Counted from the first letter of the stretch, positions 20,964 to 31,039 are shown. The stretch: DNA of 64,000 nucleotides from an uncultured Amylibacter sp. (GCA_947497475.1 CANMGS010000001.1:1323747-1387746); one strand, 5' to 3'. The notes: generated from the letters alone by a model not told the origin. Translations and numbers: made by a program.

Positions 20964-21374
20964 TGGTCAGCTTTTAAAGATAATGGGAGATAGCTATCTT
21001 GCTATTCTATGAGGTTAAATTGACACTTCTCTCCCATAAAGCCATAGAACACCAACCTGATTAGGGCTTTTTATACTGTCACCAGAGAGTGAAGTTTGTA
21101 TGAAACGCTTGTGGTACAGTTTCCGTCTTTGAGCGCCGCAACTGTTGACACCTACCCCGACTCGATCTATACGCGCGCTACCTGAGGGGAAAAGTCCGCT
21201 TTTTTTCTCATACAAGCCACAATCTGGCGGTCATGATCCAGACTTTGCGTCTCGATCCTCTGGTTTTTACCGCGGTAGTCCATCCACAACACGTGCGGGC
21301 TGCCGTGTCGCGGTGTTTGATCGACAGATCAGGCGCCTATTCGAGTTTGAAACAAGGACATACGGGAGTTCCGA
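20964..21374 (+). promoter_or_regulatory. Upstream region of the str operon with two tandem promoter candidates
   Basis: No gene seen in this 411-bp gap. P1: TTGACA (21020-21025), 17-bp spacer, CATAGA (21043-21048). P2: TTGACA (21145-21150), 16-bp spacer, CTATAC (21167-21172), leaving a ~200-nt leader before rpsL. Both -35 boxes match the sigma-70 consensus exactly. A GGGAG ribosome site precedes the rpsL ATG. Confidence 0.6.
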
Positions 21375-21746
21375 ATGCCAACAATACAACAGCTGATCCG
21401 CAAACCGCGCCAGCCGAAAGTAAAACGTCAAAAGTCTATGCACCTGCAGGCATGTCCGCAGAAGCGTGGCGTATGTACACGTGTATATACAACGACACCT
21501 AAGAAACCTAACTCTGCTATGCGTAAAGTTGCAAAAGTTCGTCTAACGAACGGTTTCGAGGTTATCTCATACATTCCAGGTGAAAGTCACAACCTTCAAG
21601 AACACTCAGTTGTTCTGATCCGTGGCGGTCGTGTAAAAGACCTTCCTGGTGTTCGCTATCACATCTTGCGCGGTGTACTTGATACACAAGGCGTAAAAGA
21701 CCGTAAACAACGTCGTTCGAAATACGGCGCGAAGAAACCGAAATAA
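21375..21746 (+). CDS. rpsL: 30S ribosomal protein S12
   Basis: 123 residues, nearly invariant family: [23 protein letters not shown] and [12 protein letters not shown]. The two lysines tied to streptomycin sensitivity (Lys43 and Lys88 here) are unchanged. It lies at the decoding centre. First gene of rpsL-rpsG-fusA-tuf. Confidence 0.98.
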   Translation: MPTIQQLIRKPRQPKVKRQKSMHLQACPQKRGVCTRVYTTTPKKPNSAMRKVAKVRLTNGFEVISYIPGESHNLQEHSVVLIRGGRVKDLPGVRYHILRGVLDTQGVKDRKQRRSKYGAKKPK

Positions 21747-22229
<483 letters not shown>

Positions 22230-22250
22230 TTTAGGAAAAGGCTCAGTCAG

Positions 22251-24368
22251 ATGGCACGCGAATATCCTCTCGAACTATACCGTAACTTCGGCATCATGGC
22301 TCACATCGATGCTGGTAAGACTACTTGTTCCGAACGTATCCTGTACTACACAGGTAAATCTCACAACATTGGCGAGGTGCATGATGGCGCCGCGACTATG
22401 GACTGGATGGAGCAAGAGCAAGAGCGTGGTATTACTATTACGTCTGCTGCGACAACTACATTCTGGGAACGCACAGAAGACGGCGCAAAAGCCGATACTC
22501 CTAAACACCGTTTGAACATCATCGATACACCAGGACACGTTGACTTTACTATTGAAGTTGAGCGTTCATTGGCTGTTTTGGATGGTGCTGTTTGTGTTCT
22601 TGACGCAAACGCTGGTGTTGAGCCTCAAACTGAAACAGTTTGGCGCCAAGCTGACCGTTACAAAGTGCCTCGTATGGTCTTTGTTAACAAAATGGACAAA
22701 ATCGGTGCGGACTTCTTTAACTGTGTAAACATGATCGAAGAGCGTACAGGTGCAACTGCTGTTCCTGTTGCTTTCCCTATCGGTGCGGAAACAGAACTAG
22801 AAGGTCTTGTTGATCTTGTAACTATGGAAGAATGGTTGTGGCAGGGTGAAGACCTTGGTGCATCTTGGGTGAAAGCTCCAATCCGTGAAAGCTTACAAGC
22901 GACTGCTGATGAATGGCGCAACAAATTGGTTGAGAACGCTGTTGAAATGGACGACGACGCAATGGAAGCTTACCTAGAAGGTAATGAGCCAGACGTTGCA
23001 ACTTTGCGTACATTGGTTCGTAAAGGCTGTTTGTCTATGTCTTTCGTTCCTGTATTGGGCGGTTCTGCGTTCAAAAACAAAGGTGTTCAACCACTTCTAA
23101 ACGCTGTGATCGACTATCTTCCGTCTCCATTGGACGTTGTTGACTACATGGGCTTTAAACCAGGCGACGAAACAGAGACACGTGACATTGCACGTCGTGC
23201 AGACGACACAATGGGTTTCTCTGGTCTTGCGTTTAAAATCATGAACGACCCATTTGTTGGCTCTTTGACTTTCACACGTATCTACTCAGGTGTTTTGAAC
23301 AAAGGCGACACTCTATTGAACTCTACTAAGGGTAAAAAAGAGCGTGTTGGCCGTATGATGATGATGCACTCAATCGAGCGTGAAGAAATCACAGAAGCAT
23401 TTGCAGGTGACATTATCGCGTTGGCAGGTCTGAAAGACACAACAACAGGTGATACACTTTGTGCTGTGAACGAACCAGTTGTTCTAGAAACAATGACTTT
23501 CCCAGATCCTGTGATCGAAATTGCCGTTGAGCCTAAAACAAAAGCTGACCAAGAGAAAATGTCTCAAGGTCTTGGTCGTTTGGCTGCAGAAGATCCATCA
23601 TTCCGCGTTGAAACAGACCTAGAGTCTGGTCAAACAATCATGAAGGGTATGGGCGAACTTCACCTAGACATCCTTGTGGATCGTTTGAAGCGTGAATTTA
23701 AAGTTGAAGCGAACATCGGTGCACCTCAAGTTGCTTACCGTGAAACGATTTCTCACGAAGCTGAGATTTCTTACACGCACAAAAAGCAATCTGGTGGTTC
23801 TGGTCAGTACGCTGAAGTTAAGATGAACATCATCCCAACTGAGCCGGGTGAAGGTTACTCTTTCGAATCTAAGATCGTTGGTGGTGCTATTCCAAAAGAA
23901 TACATCCCTGGTGTTGAAAAAGGTATCGAATCTGTAATGGACTCTGGCCCATTAGCTGGTTTCCCAGTGATCGACTTTAAAGTAGAGTTGATCGACGGTA
24001 AATTCCACGATGTTGACTCAAGTGTTATGGCGTTTGAAATCGCTGGTCGTATGGGTATGCGCGAAGGTATGCGCAAAGCTGGTGCGAAAATGCTAGAGCC
24101 AATCATGAAAGTGGAAGTTGTGACACCTGACGAATACACAGGTGGTATCATCGGTGACCTGACATCACGCCGCGGCATGGTTCAAGGTCAAGACACTCGC
24201 GGTAACGCGATTGCAATCGACGCACGTGTGCCTTTGGCAAACATGTTCGGTTACATCAACACATTGCGCTCTATGTCTTCAGGTCGTGCGAACTTTACTA
24301 TGCAGTTCTCACACTACGAAGCAGTACCGAGCAATATCTCTGAAGAAATCCAGGCAAAATTCGCCTGA
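22251..24368 (+). CDS. fusA: Elongation factor G
   Basis: 705 residues, full length. GTPase motifs are AHIDAGKTT (P-loop), DTPGHVDF (G3) and NKMDK (G4); domains II-V follow ([18 protein letters not shown] in domain IV). It drives translocation of tRNA and mRNA. Standard position between rpsG and tuf. Confidence 0.98.
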   Translation: MAREYPLELYRNFGIMAHIDAGKTTCSERILYYTGKSHNIGEVHDGAATMDWMEQEQERGITITSAATTTFWERTEDGAKADTPKHRLNIIDTPGHVDFTIEVERSLAVLDGAVCVLDANAGVEPQTETVWRQADRYKVPRMVFVNKMDKIGADFFNCVNMIEERTGATAVPVAFPIGAETELEGLVDLVTMEEWLWQGEDLGASWVKAPIRESLQATADEWRNKLVENAVEMDDDAMEAYLEGNEPDVATLRTLVRKGCLSMSFVPVLGGSAFKNKGVQPLLNAVIDYLPSPLDVVDYMGFKPGDETETRDIARRADDTMGFSGLAFKIMNDPFVGSLTFTRIYSGVLNKGDTLLNSTKGKKERVGRMMMMHSIEREEITEAFAGDIIALAGLKDTTTGDTLCAVNEPVVLETMTFPDPVIEIAVEPKTKADQEKMSQGLGRLAAEDPSFRVETDLESGQTIMKGMGELHLDILVDRLKREFKVEANIGAPQVAYRETISHEAEISYTHKKQSGGSGQYAEVKMNIIPTEPGEGYSFESKIVGGAIPKEYIPGVEKGIESVMDSGPLAGFPVIDFKVELIDGKFHDVDSSVMAFEIAGRMGMREGMRKAGAKMLEPIMKVEVVTPDEYTGGIIGDLTSRRGMVQGQDTRGNAIAIDARVPLANMFGYINTLRSMSSGRANFTMQFSHYEAVPSNISEEIQAKFA

Positions 24369-24425
24369 TCTGAAACCAACAGGTCAGGCACTGCCGACCG
24401 AATACAAACCTAGGAGGCCCTAGTT

Positions 24426-25604
24426 ATGGCAAAAGAAAAGTTTGAACGTAATAAGCCGCACGTTAACATTGGCACAATTGGCCACGTTGACCACGGTAAG
24501 ACAACATTGACAGCTGCGATTACAAAGCAGTTCTCAGACAGCTTCAAAGCGTACGACGAGATTGACGGCGCACCAGAAGAAAAAGCGCGTGGTATCACGA
24601 TTTCTACTGCTCACGTTGAGTATGAGACAGAAGGTCGTCACTATGCACACGTTGATTGTCCAGGTCACGCTGACTATGTGAAGAACATGATCACTGGTGC
24701 GGCTCAAATGGACGGCGCTATTTTGGTTGTGAACGCAGCTGACGGTCCTATGCCACAAACACGTGAGCACATTTTGTTGGGTCGCCAGGTTGGCATCCCT
24801 TACATGGTTGTGTTCATGAACAAGGTTGACCAAGTGGATGATGACGAGCTTCTAGAGCTTGTTGAAATGGAAATCCGTGAGTTGTTGAACGAATACGACT
24901 ACCCAGGTGATGATATTCCTATCATTGCTGGTTCTGCTTTGGCAGCACTGGAAGACCGCGATGCAAACATCGGTTCAGAAAAAATTGCTGAATTGATGGC
25001 TGCTGTTGACGAATACATCCCAACACCTGCACGTGCTGTTGACCAGCCGTTCTTGATGCCGATCGAAGATGTGTTCTCAATCTCTGGTCGTGGTACAGTT
25101 GTAACTGGCCGTATTGAGCGTGGCGCTGTGAACGTAGGCGACGAAATCGAAATCGTTGGTATCCGTGACACATCAAAAACAACATGTACTGGTGTTGAAA
25201 TGTTCCGCAAATTGCTTGACCGTGGTGAAGCAGGCGACAACGTTGGCGCATTGCTACGTGGTATCGACCGTGACGGTGTTGAGCGCGGCCAAATTCTTTG
25301 TAAGCCAGGTTCAGTTGCTCCGCACACTAAGTTTGAAGCTGAGGTTTATATCTTGACGAAAGACGAGGGTGGCCGTCACACGCCGTTCTTCGCGAACTAC
25401 CGTCCACAGTTCTACTTCCGTACAACTGACGTGACAGGTACTGTTGAGCTACCATCAGGTACAGAAATGGTGATGCCAGGCGACAACTTGAAGTTCTCAG
25501 TAGAATTGATCTACCCAATCGCGATGGAAGAAGGCTTGCGCTTCGCTATCCGTGAAGGTGGTCGTACTGTAGGCTCAGGCGTTGTTTCTAAAATCATCGC
25601 TTAA
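24426..25604 (+). CDS. tuf: Elongation factor Tu
   Basis: 392 residues. GTPase motifs [22 protein letters not shown] and NKVDQ, then beta-barrel domains II and III ending VGSGVVSKI. It delivers aminoacyl-tRNA to the ribosome. AGGAGG precedes the ATG. Only this copy is seen in the window; a second copy elsewhere is common in this group. Confidence 0.98.
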   Translation: MAKEKFERNKPHVNIGTIGHVDHGKTTLTAAITKQFSDSFKAYDEIDGAPEEKARGITISTAHVEYETEGRHYAHVDCPGHADYVKNMITGAAQMDGAILVVNAADGPMPQTREHILLGRQVGIPYMVVFMNKVDQVDDDELLELVEMEIRELLNEYDYPGDDIPIIAGSALAALEDRDANIGSEKIAELMAAVDEYIPTPARAVDQPFLMPIEDVFSISGRGTVVTGRIERGAVNVGDEIEIVGIRDTSKTTCTGVEMFRKLLDRGEAGDNVGALLRGIDRDGVERGQILCKPGSVAPHTKFEAEVYILTKDEGGRHTPFFANYRPQFYFRTTDVTGTVELPSGTEMVMPGDNLKFSVELIYPIAMEEGLRFAIREGGRTVGSGVVSKIIA

Positions 25605-25631
25605 GAAATACTAATAACCTTCGGGTTCGAC

Positions 25632-25660
25632 GTAGGGCGGCAGATTCTCTGTCGCTCTAC
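25632..25660 (+). other. RNA hairpin between tuf and rpsJ
   Basis: GTAGGGCGGCAGA and TCTGTCGCTCTAC pair over 13 positions (two as G-U) around a 3-nt loop. There is no T-run, so it is a likely processing or regulatory hairpin in the tuf-rpsJ spacer rather than a terminator. Confidence 0.55.
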
Positions 25661-25692
25661 CTATCAACTCTAACGCCTTGAAAGGCTAAACA

Positions 25693-26001
25693 ATGCAAAG
25701 CCAAAACATTCGTATTAGGCTAAAAGCTTACGATTACCGCGTGCTAGATGCGTCTACACAAGAAATCGTAAACACAGCCAAGCGGACTGGTGCACAAGTA
25801 CGTGGCCCAATCCCTATGCCGAATAAGATCGAGAAGTTCACTGTTTTGCGTGGTCCACACGTAAACAAGAAATCTCGTGAGCAATTCGAAATCCGGACGC
25901 ATAAGCGTCTATTAGACATCGTTGACCCAACTCCACAAACAGTAGACGCGCTTATGAAGCTTGATCTTGCTGCCGGTGTGGATGTTGAGATCAAACTATA
26001 A
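25693..26001 (+). CDS. rpsJ: 30S ribosomal protein S10 (NusE)
   Basis: 102 residues: [14 protein letters not shown], the [20 protein letters not shown] loop and RTHKRLLDI are diagnostic. It is also the NusE transcription factor that contacts NusG. First gene of the S10 block. Confidence 0.97.
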   Translation: MQSQNIRIRLKAYDYRVLDASTQEIVNTAKRTGAQVRGPIPMPNKIEKFTVLRGPHVNKKSREQFEIRTHKRLLDIVDPTPQTVDALMKLDLAAGVDVEIKL

Positions 26002-26017
26002 GAGGGGCCTAGATATT

Positions 26018-26764
26018 ATGCGCTCTGGAATTATAGCAAAAAAATTGGGCATGACACGTTTGTTCATGGAAGACGGTAAGCAGATCCCTGTAACTGTTCT
26101 TCAAATGGAAAACCTACAAGTTGTGGCTCAGCGTACATCAGAAACTGACGGCTACACAGCTGTTCAGCTTGGTGCTGGTGCGGCTAAAGCAAAACGTCAA
26201 TCTGCAGCAATGCGTGGCCACTTTGCAAAAGCTAAAGTAGAACCAAAACGCAAAATCGCGGAATTCCGCGTTTCTGCTGAGAACTTGATCGAAGTTGGTG
26301 AAGAAATCACTGCGAACCACTTTTTGGAAGGTCAAAAAGTAGACGTAGCTGGTACATCAATCGGTAAAGGTTTTGCTGGTGCGATGAAACGTTGGAACTT
26401 TGGCGGTTTGCGTGCGACACACGGTGTGTCTATCTCTCACCGTTCACACGGTTCAACTGGTCAGTGTCAAGATCCTGGTCGTGTTTTCAAAGGTAAGAAA
26501 ATGGCCGGTCACATGGGCGCTGCTCGTGTAACAACACAGAACTTGGAAGTTGTGAAAACAGACATCGATCGTGGCCTTATCATGATCAAAGGCGCTGTTC
26601 CTGGTTCTAAAGGTGGTTGGGTTACTGTTAAAGACGCTGTTAAAAAGAAAGCACCAGAAGGTCTTCCTTTCCCAGCAGCACTTCGCAGCCAACAAGCACC
26701 AGCTCAGGTAGAAGAAGCTCAAGTTGCTGAAGCAACAGAAGCACCTGAAGGAGGAGCAGAATAA
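26018..26764 (+). CDS. rplC: 50S ribosomal protein L3
   Basis: 248 residues from the ATG at 26018, preceded by AGAGGGG; the longer frame start at 25961 lies inside rpsJ. Conserved core: [42 protein letters not shown]. The last ~35 residues are an acidic Ala/Glu-rich extension ([18 protein letters not shown]), common in alphaproteobacteria. It overlaps rplD by one base. Confidence 0.97.
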   Translation: MRSGIIAKKLGMTRLFMEDGKQIPVTVLQMENLQVVAQRTSETDGYTAVQLGAGAAKAKRQSAAMRGHFAKAKVEPKRKIAEFRVSAENLIEVGEEITANHFLEGQKVDVAGTSIGKGFAGAMKRWNFGGLRATHGVSISHRSHGSTGQCQDPGRVFKGKKMAGHMGAARVTTQNLEVVKTDIDRGLIMIKGAVPGSKGGWVTVKDAVKKKAPEGLPFPAALRSQQAPAQVEEAQVAEATEAPEGGAE

Positions 26765-27384
26765 TGAAAGCTGACGTAATCAAGTTGGATTCTAAAGCCG
26801 CTGGTTCTATCGATCTTGACGATACAATCTTTGGTCTTGAGCCACGCGCTGACATTCTTCACCGTGTTGTGCGTTACCAATTGGCAAAACGCCAAGCAGG
26901 TACACACAAAGTTAAAACACGTTCTGAAGTAAGCTACTCAACAAAGAAGATTTACCGTCAAAAAGGTACTGGTGGCGCACGTCACGGTGCTCGTTCGGCG
27001 CCTATCTTCCGCGGTGGTGGTGTTTACAAAGGTCCAAAAGTTCGCTCACACGCGCACGATTTGACTAAGAAGTTCCGTAAATTGGGTCTTCGCCACGCTT
27101 TGTCTGCAAAGGCAACTGCTGGTGAGTTGGTGATCCTAGATGCGGCGACTTTGAAAGACGCAAAAACTAAGGAATTGGCAAAAACTGTCAAAAACCTTGG
27201 CTGGAAAAAAGCACTTGTAATTGATGGTGCTGAAGTGGATGCAAACTTCTTGTTGGCATCACGTAACATCGATGGTTTGGACATTTTGCCAAGCCAAGGT
27301 GCGAACGTGTACGACATTTTGAAGTCAAACACTTTGGTTCTAACAAAAGCTGGCGCTGAAGCATTGGAGGCTCGTCTAAAATGA
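26764..27384 (+). CDS. rplD: 50S ribosomal protein L4
   Basis: 206 residues with the exit-tunnel loop segment [21 protein letters not shown] (split by its flanking residues) and [21 protein letters not shown]. In enterobacteria L4 represses the S10 operon; regulation here is not evident. Overlaps rplW by 4 bp. Confidence 0.97.
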   Translation: MKADVIKLDSKAAGSIDLDDTIFGLEPRADILHRVVRYQLAKRQAGTHKVKTRSEVSYSTKKIYRQKGTGGARHGARSAPIFRGGGVYKGPKVRSHAHDLTKKFRKLGLRHALSAKATAGELVILDAATLKDAKTKELAKTVKNLGWKKALVIDGAEVDANFLLASRNIDGLDILPSQGANVYDILKSNTLVLTKAGAEALEARLK

Positions 27385-27677
27385 GCACTAAAGCAGAACT
27401 ATACGATGTAATTCGCAAACCGATCGTTACTGAAAAAGCAACTATGGCTTCTGAAGCCAACGCTGTTGTTTTTGAAGTTGCTATCGATGCGAACAAACCT
27501 CAGATCAAAGAAGCTGTAGAAGGCTTGTTCAATGTTAAAGTAAAAGCAGTGAATACAACGATCACTAAAGGTAAAGTAAAGCGTTTCCGCGGTCAGCTGG
27601 GTAAACGTAAGGACGTTAAAAAAGCATATGTTACACTTGAAGAAGGTAACACAATCGACGTCTCTACTGGTCTTTAA
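27381..27677 (+). CDS. rplW: 50S ribosomal protein L23
   Basis: 98 residues; [31 protein letters not shown] and [16 protein letters not shown] mark L23, which sits at the tunnel exit and docks trigger factor and SRP. In nearly all relatives rplB follows immediately; here a strong terminator follows and rplB is 2.5 kb away. Confidence 0.97.
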   Translation: MSTKAELYDVIRKPIVTEKATMASEANAVVFEVAIDANKPQIKEAVEGLFNVKVKAVNTTITKGKVKRFRGQLGKRKDVKKAYVTLEEGNTIDVSTGL

Positions 27678-27698
27678 GTAGGTTATTATAAAAATTTA

Positions 27699-27729
27699 AA
27701 AGCCCTCGACGTTTGTCGGGGGCTTTTTT
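27699..27729 (+). terminator. Rho-independent terminator after rplW
   Basis: Stem AAGCCCTCGAC / GTCGGGGGCTT (one mismatch/wobble) with a GTTT loop and a run of Ts. It ends the S10 block early. Confidence 0.92.
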
Positions 27730-27738
27730 GTTTGTGGC

Positions 27739-27758
27739 GATGTCCCAGTTGGGACATC
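27739..27758. repeat. 20-bp palindrome downstream of the rplW terminator
   Basis: GATGTCCCA-GT-TGGGACATC is a perfect 9-bp inverted repeat between the convergent rplW and YCII genes. No T-run on either side; role unclear. Confidence 0.5.
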
Positions 27759-27778
27759 GGTTTATCTGATTGATAATA

Positions 27779-28090
27779 TTACATTTCCATGATTTCGGCG
27801 ACTTCGACCGTACCGTTATTGTCATGTATAGGACAGGCTTGGGCGATTTTGCAGGCAGCGTCGATGTCTGCGGCCTGAACGATCGAAAACCCTGATGTGG
27901 GGTTTGATCCGCCGTTGTCTGCTATACCGCCTGTGGAGACGGTTTTTGACATACCGACAGGGGCGCCTGGGTTGATAAATGCACCTGGTTCTGCGTCCAT
28001 CCATGCCTGCCATTTCGCCATTACCGCCTGTGGGTCTTGTGGGGTCTCGGAGGCGGCGCCGCCGTGATATACGAATATAAATTGTGCCAT
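27779..28090 (-). CDS. YCII-related (DGPF domain) protein
   Basis: 103 residues from ATG 28090 with AAGGATG as ribosome site. Sequence features of the YCII/DGPF dimeric ferredoxin-like fold: FIFVYHGG at the start, a KWQAWMD helix, GGIADNGGSNPTSGFSIVQAADIDAACKIAQACP. Family members include small chlorohydrolase-like enzymes and uncharacterised proteins often near ECF sigma factors; the function here is unknown. It is transcribed against the ribosomal genes in the gap that splits the S10 operon. Confidence 0.8.
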   Translation of the reverse strand: MAQFIFVYHGGAASETPQDPQAVMAKWQAWMDAEPGAFINPGAPVGMSKTVSTGGIADNGGSNPTSGFSIVQAADIDAACKIAQACPIHDNNGTVEVAEIMEM

Positions 28091-28203
28091 TTTTAAACAT
28101 CCTTAAATGAGAGTGTGTTGTTTTTTGAGCCGTGGGTTTTGCACCACCTGCTCCCTATACAACGTGCCCCATGACAGAAGTTGTCAGGATGTGATCGGCG
28201 TGC

Positions 28204-28231
28204 ACCATGCGTGCACAGGGCGTATGACTTT
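28204..28231. repeat. Imperfect direct repeat, copy A
   Basis: The stretch around TGCGTGCACAGGGCGTATGAC recurs about 418 bp downstream at 28622-28650 as TGCGTGCACAGCCGTTATGAC with 1-nt gaps. The two copies bracket the small ORF and the 11-bp repeats. Could be attachment-like ends of a small element or shared regulatory sites. Confidence 0.45.
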
Positions 28232-28291
28232 TTTATGATTTTGGATATTTTTAGAAAAAAGAAATACGGGGCTATTTCCACAGATTTGGGT

Positions 28292-28335
28292 GTATGGAAA
28301 GCGTATGGCAGACGTATGGAAAGCGTATGGCACGC
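28292..28335. repeat. Four tandem 11-bp repeats starting GTATGG
   Basis: GTATGG occurs at 28292, 28303, 28314 and 28325, spaced exactly 11 bp. The units alternate (GTATGGAAAGC, GTATGGCAGAC, GTATGGAAAGC, GTATGGCACGC), so it is also a two-copy 22-bp repeat. Near-helical phasing suggests an array of binding sites for one regulator on the same DNA face. Confidence 0.7.
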
Positions 28336-28341
28336 ACCCCC

Positions 28342-28542
28342 TTATCGAAACAGCAGCCTTATGCGGTTTCGGATGCGGATTTCGTTGATGTTGGGTTGGC
28401 GGGCAAAGGCCGCGACGATGGGGATGATAGGATCATCGGCGTGCAGGAATTTTTCTTGGATCAGAAAGTTGATCACATTGGCTCTGGTTTTTTGAGTAAT
28501 ATAAACGGTCTCAATCTCACCGCTCTTTGGAAAAATCATCAT
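28342..28542 (-). CDS. Small hypothetical protein (65-66 residues)
   Basis: The ORF begins MMIFPKSGEIETVYITQKTR; either ATG (28542 or 28539) may start it, with AGG close upstream of the second. Codon use is GCC/ATC/CCC-rich with normal residue composition, unlike a random frame. No family recognised. It lies directly downstream, on the same strand, of the structured region 28585-28774, an arrangement seen for small genes governed by an upstream RNA in phage-like elements. Moderate doubt that it is translated. Confidence 0.4.
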   Translation of the reverse strand: MMIFPKSGEIETVYITQKTRANVINFLIQEKFLHADDPIIPIVAAFARQPNINEIRIRNRIRLLFR

Positions 28543-28584
28543 GGCCTAATCGCCGCTCCCTTAAATCAAATATACAAATGAAAA

Positions 28585-28774
28585 CGGCCGTCGGATGATC
28601 CGACAGCCGGGGAGTTCGTAGACCGTGCGTGCACAGCCGTTATGACCTTTGGGCCGAAGCCTTGGACATACGTCATAACCTCCCCGACCTATAAATCGAG
28701 GAGGTATCATTGTACGGCTGATACCAGCCGACACGCATGGGGCTACGACACCCCGAGATGAGCTGTGGCTCATC
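28585..28774 (-). ncRNA. Highly structured, probably non-coding RNA or leader
   Basis: Six consecutive inverted repeats in 190 bp: 28585-28609 (11-bp stem, one wobble, with four As on its left giving a U-run on the minus strand, hence terminator-like), 28639-28679 (GTTATGAC/GTCATAAC), 28678-28705 (ACCTCC-CGA/TCG-GGAGGT), 28715-28730 (CGGCTG-ATAC-CAGCCG), 28739-28754 (GGGG/CCCC), 28757-28774 (GATGAGC-TGTG-GCTCATC). Some arms compete (GGTATCA/TGATACC spans two). The minus-strand terminator then precedes the small ORF at 28542. No known RNA family confirmed. Confidence 0.45.
28622..28650. repeat. Imperfect direct repeat, copy B
   Basis: Partner of the 28204-28231 copy: CCGTGCGTGCACAGCCGTTATGAC. 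It overlaps the left arm of the 28639-28679 hairpin. Confidence 0.45.
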
Positions 28775-28918
28775 CTGTGGCTAGGATAGGGGATGTGTGT
28801 GGGCTAGGGAAGGGGGAAATAGTATACGTTTGTTCTTTGCTAGTTTAATAAATTTACGGTGTTCAATGAGCTGTTTTTGTGTATTTATGCATAAGCATAA
28901 CAAGGAAATAAACCTTCA

Positions 28919-29338
28919 ATGTGGCATAGCTTACCAATAGAGTTTAATGTTTTTGGTACGCCTGTAAGTTTACAAGCGAAAAACCCTAAGGCCAAAGAAG
29001 AGTGGCAAAACCTTATTGCCGATGCAGCTTCTAGCGAGATTGAGGGTAGTGGTTGGAATATCGACAGTCAGAGATTAGGGGTCACAATATTTTACTTTCC
29101 TGAAGTAGAGATGGATGGTGATATAGATAATATCGTCAAGTACATAATGGATGCACTGGTAGGTGTAGTATATGTTGATGATAATTTAATCGACCGTTTA
29201 GTGGTTCAGAGATTTAACCCTCAGCATGACGCAACTTTTAACGACCCAAGTGAGAAATTAACTAATGCCATGCATGAGGACGGCCCTGTAGTATATGTTA
29301 AGATTGAAGAAATTAAGGAAGAGGAGATCATAGAATGA
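28919..29338 (+). CDS. RusA-family Holliday junction resolvase-like endonuclease
   Basis: 139 residues. The RusA catalytic signature is intact: DGDIDNIVKYIMDAL followed by VYVDDNLI, giving Asp68, Asp70, Lys74 and Asp87, which line up with the essential Asp/Asp/Lys/Asp set of E. coli RusA. RusA enzymes are usually lambdoid prophage genes that cut four-way DNA junctions as dimers. The gene is AT-rich and its stop overlaps the next start as ATGA. There are no phage genes nearby, so with its REase-HEPN partner it looks like a conflict or defence cassette (inference). Confidence 0.75.
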   Translation: MWHSLPIEFNVFGTPVSLQAKNPKAKEEWQNLIADAASSEIEGSGWNIDSQRLGVTIFYFPEVEMDGDIDNIVKYIMDALVGVVYVDDNLIDRLVVQRFNPQHDATFNDPSEKLTNAMHEDGPVVYVKIEEIKEEEIIE

Positions 29339-29991
29339 ATGACTACGCATTAATCGAACGTGAGACCCTCGAGAAAATGAAAAGTAATTGGGAGAAACAG
29401 GGCTTTGAAGTTATCACAGAATATAACAAGCTAAAGCAATATAACTTTTTTACCAATAACTACATACCAGATGCAATTCTACTGAAGGAAAATGATAATG
29501 TGATCGTTGAGATCATACGAAAATTTTCACCATCGACTGACACTAAACTAGAAAAGATCAAAACATTTATTTCTGAAAAAGATGGCTGGCGCTTTCAAGT
29601 TGTCTATGCAGGGGTAGAGAGTACCATAATTAACAAAACTAGTTATATAAGTATTCTAAATACAATTGAAGAAGCAAAAATATTAGAGGAAACTAATGAG
29701 AGAGCATCTTTATTGTTATATTGGGCAATTTTTGAAGCAATAGCGCGGCACATTTTCCCTAAAAGGACAACAAAACCACAATCTCCAGCAAGAGTAATAG
29801 AATTACTTGCGAGTTCAGGAAATATAACACCATCTGAAGCGAAATTATTAAGAGAGCTAATTAAAGTGAGAAATCAACTCATTCATGGAGCTTTGGAAGA
29901 AGAAGTAGATGAATTAAAATTAACAAAAATGCATCATATATCTATCGATTTAACTAAGAGCTTGTCTCAAAGGGATCAATTTGAAAAATAA
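29335..29991 (+). CDS. Putative PD-(D/E)XK nuclease fused to a HEPN domain
   Basis: 218 residues, AT-rich. The N-terminal ~110 residues read like a restriction-endonuclease fold: GFEVITEYNKLKQYN, then IPDAILL and NVIVEIIRK, i.e. Asp46 and Glu59, with the catalytic lysine position shifted or degenerate (Arg62/Lys63). The C-terminal ~100 residues are helical with the HEPN RNase-type motif RNQLIH (Arg169-His174) after LLRELIKV. HEPN domains are typical of toxin and antiviral RNases. Translationally coupled to the RusA-like gene. Function unproven; a DNA/RNA-targeting defence module is the favoured reading. Confidence 0.6.
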   Translation: MNDYALIERETLEKMKSNWEKQGFEVITEYNKLKQYNFFTNNYIPDAILLKENDNVIVEIIRKFSPSTDTKLEKIKTFISEKDGWRFQVVYAGVESTIINKTSYISILNTIEEAKILEETNERASLLLYWAIFEAIARHIFPKRTTKPQSPARVIELLASSGNITPSEAKLLRELIKVRNQLIHGALEEEVDELKLTKMHHISIDLTKSLSQRDQFEK

Positions 29992-30196
29992 CATTTTGGC
30001 TTGGTAATAAATTACTTGCCTACTTGCCACATCCCCCCATCCCTGATACATCCGCCCAATCGATTGGCCTCGGATTCGTTCTGGGGCCTCTCATACTTTT
30101 TAAAGCCGAGTGTTTTGCACTCTGAATTGACGGAACTACGGGGCCGTATAACCACAGCGGTCTGCGGATCGCGCTAAAAACGGAAGACAGAAAGAA
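29992..30196 (+). promoter_or_regulatory. Region upstream of rplB
   Basis: This 205-bp gap must hold a promoter for rplB because the rplW terminator and the inserted cassette lie upstream. A TTGACG (30127-30132) and TATAAC (30147-30152) are visible but only 14 bp apart, so the assignment is weak. Confidence 0.35.
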
Positions 30197-31036
30197 ATGG
30201 CACTAAAGTCGTATAAACCGACGACGCCAGGCCAACGTGGGTTGGTTCTGATTGACCGTTCCGAGCTTTGGAAAGGCCGTCCTGTTAAAGCGCTCACTGA
30301 AGGTGTGCGTAAAAACGGCGGTCGGAACAACACCGGACGGATCACTATGCGTCGCAAAGGCGGTGGGGCGAAACGCCTATACCGTATCGTTGACTTCAAA
30401 CGCAACAAAATGGACATGCCAGCAACGGTAGAGCGTATCGAATACGACCCTAACCGTACTGCGTTCATCGCGTTGATCAAATATGAAGACGGTCAACAAG
30501 CATACATCCTTGCACCACAGCGTTTGGCTATTGGTGACAAAGTAATTTCATCTGCTAAGGCAGATATCAAACCAGGTAACGCAATGCCGTTCACTGGTCT
30601 ACCAATCGGTACAATCATCCACAACATCGAGTTGAAGCAAGGCAAAGGCGGCCAAATGGTACGCGCTGCTGGTTCATATGCTCAGTTTGTTGGTCGTGAT
30701 GGTGGTTATGCTCAGGTGCGTTTGTCATCAGGTGAGCTTCGCTTGGTACGTCAAGAGTGTATGGCAACAGTCGGTGCCGTATCTAACCCAGATCACAGCA
30801 ACCAAAACTTGGGTAAAGCTGGTCGTAACCGTCACAAGGGCATTCGCCCATCTGTACGTGGTGTTGTTATGAACCCTGTTGATCACCCACACGGTGGTGG
30901 TGAAGGTCGTACATCTGGTGGTCGTCATCCTGTGACACCATGGGGTAAGCCGACTAAAGGTGCTCGTACACGTTCAAACAAGACAACGGATAAATACATC
31001 GTTCGTTCTCGTCATGCTAAGAAGAAGGGTCGCTAA
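30197..31036 (+). CDS. rplB: 50S ribosomal protein L2
   Basis: 279 residues with [12 protein letters not shown], the [13 protein letters not shown] peptidyl-transferase-proximal loop and the basic C-terminus. It is a primary 23S rRNA-binding protein needed for subunit joining. It heads a separate block rplB-rpsS-rplV-rpsC-rplP, detached from rplW. Confidence 0.98.
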   Translation: MALKSYKPTTPGQRGLVLIDRSELWKGRPVKALTEGVRKNGGRNNTGRITMRRKGGGAKRLYRIVDFKRNKMDMPATVERIEYDPNRTAFIALIKYEDGQQAYILAPQRLAIGDKVISSAKADIKPGNAMPFTGLPIGTIIHNIELKQGKGGQMVRAAGSYAQFVGRDGGYAQVRLSSGELRLVRQECMATVGAVSNPDHSNQNLGKAGRNRHKGIRPSVRGVVMNPVDHPHGGGEGRTSGGRHPVTPWGKPTKGARTRSNKTTDKYIVRSRHAKKKGR

Positions 31037-31039
31037 GAT

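Noticed and set aside
21375-21746. Streptomycin-resistance type substitution in S12
   Set aside because: Lys43 and Lys88 and their surroundings are wild type.
28292-28335. CRISPR-like array
   Set aside because: Units are 11 bp, directly adjacent and without spacers; no cas genes nearby.
28294-28581. Plus-strand open frame across the 11-bp repeats
   Set aside because: Its start lies in the repeat array, its composition is odd, and the opposite-strand frame 28342-28542 has better codon use.
28561-28773. Minus-strand 70-codon frame through the hairpin region
   Set aside because: Six inverted repeats and an Arg/Pro/Cys-rich translation fit a structured RNA better than a protein.
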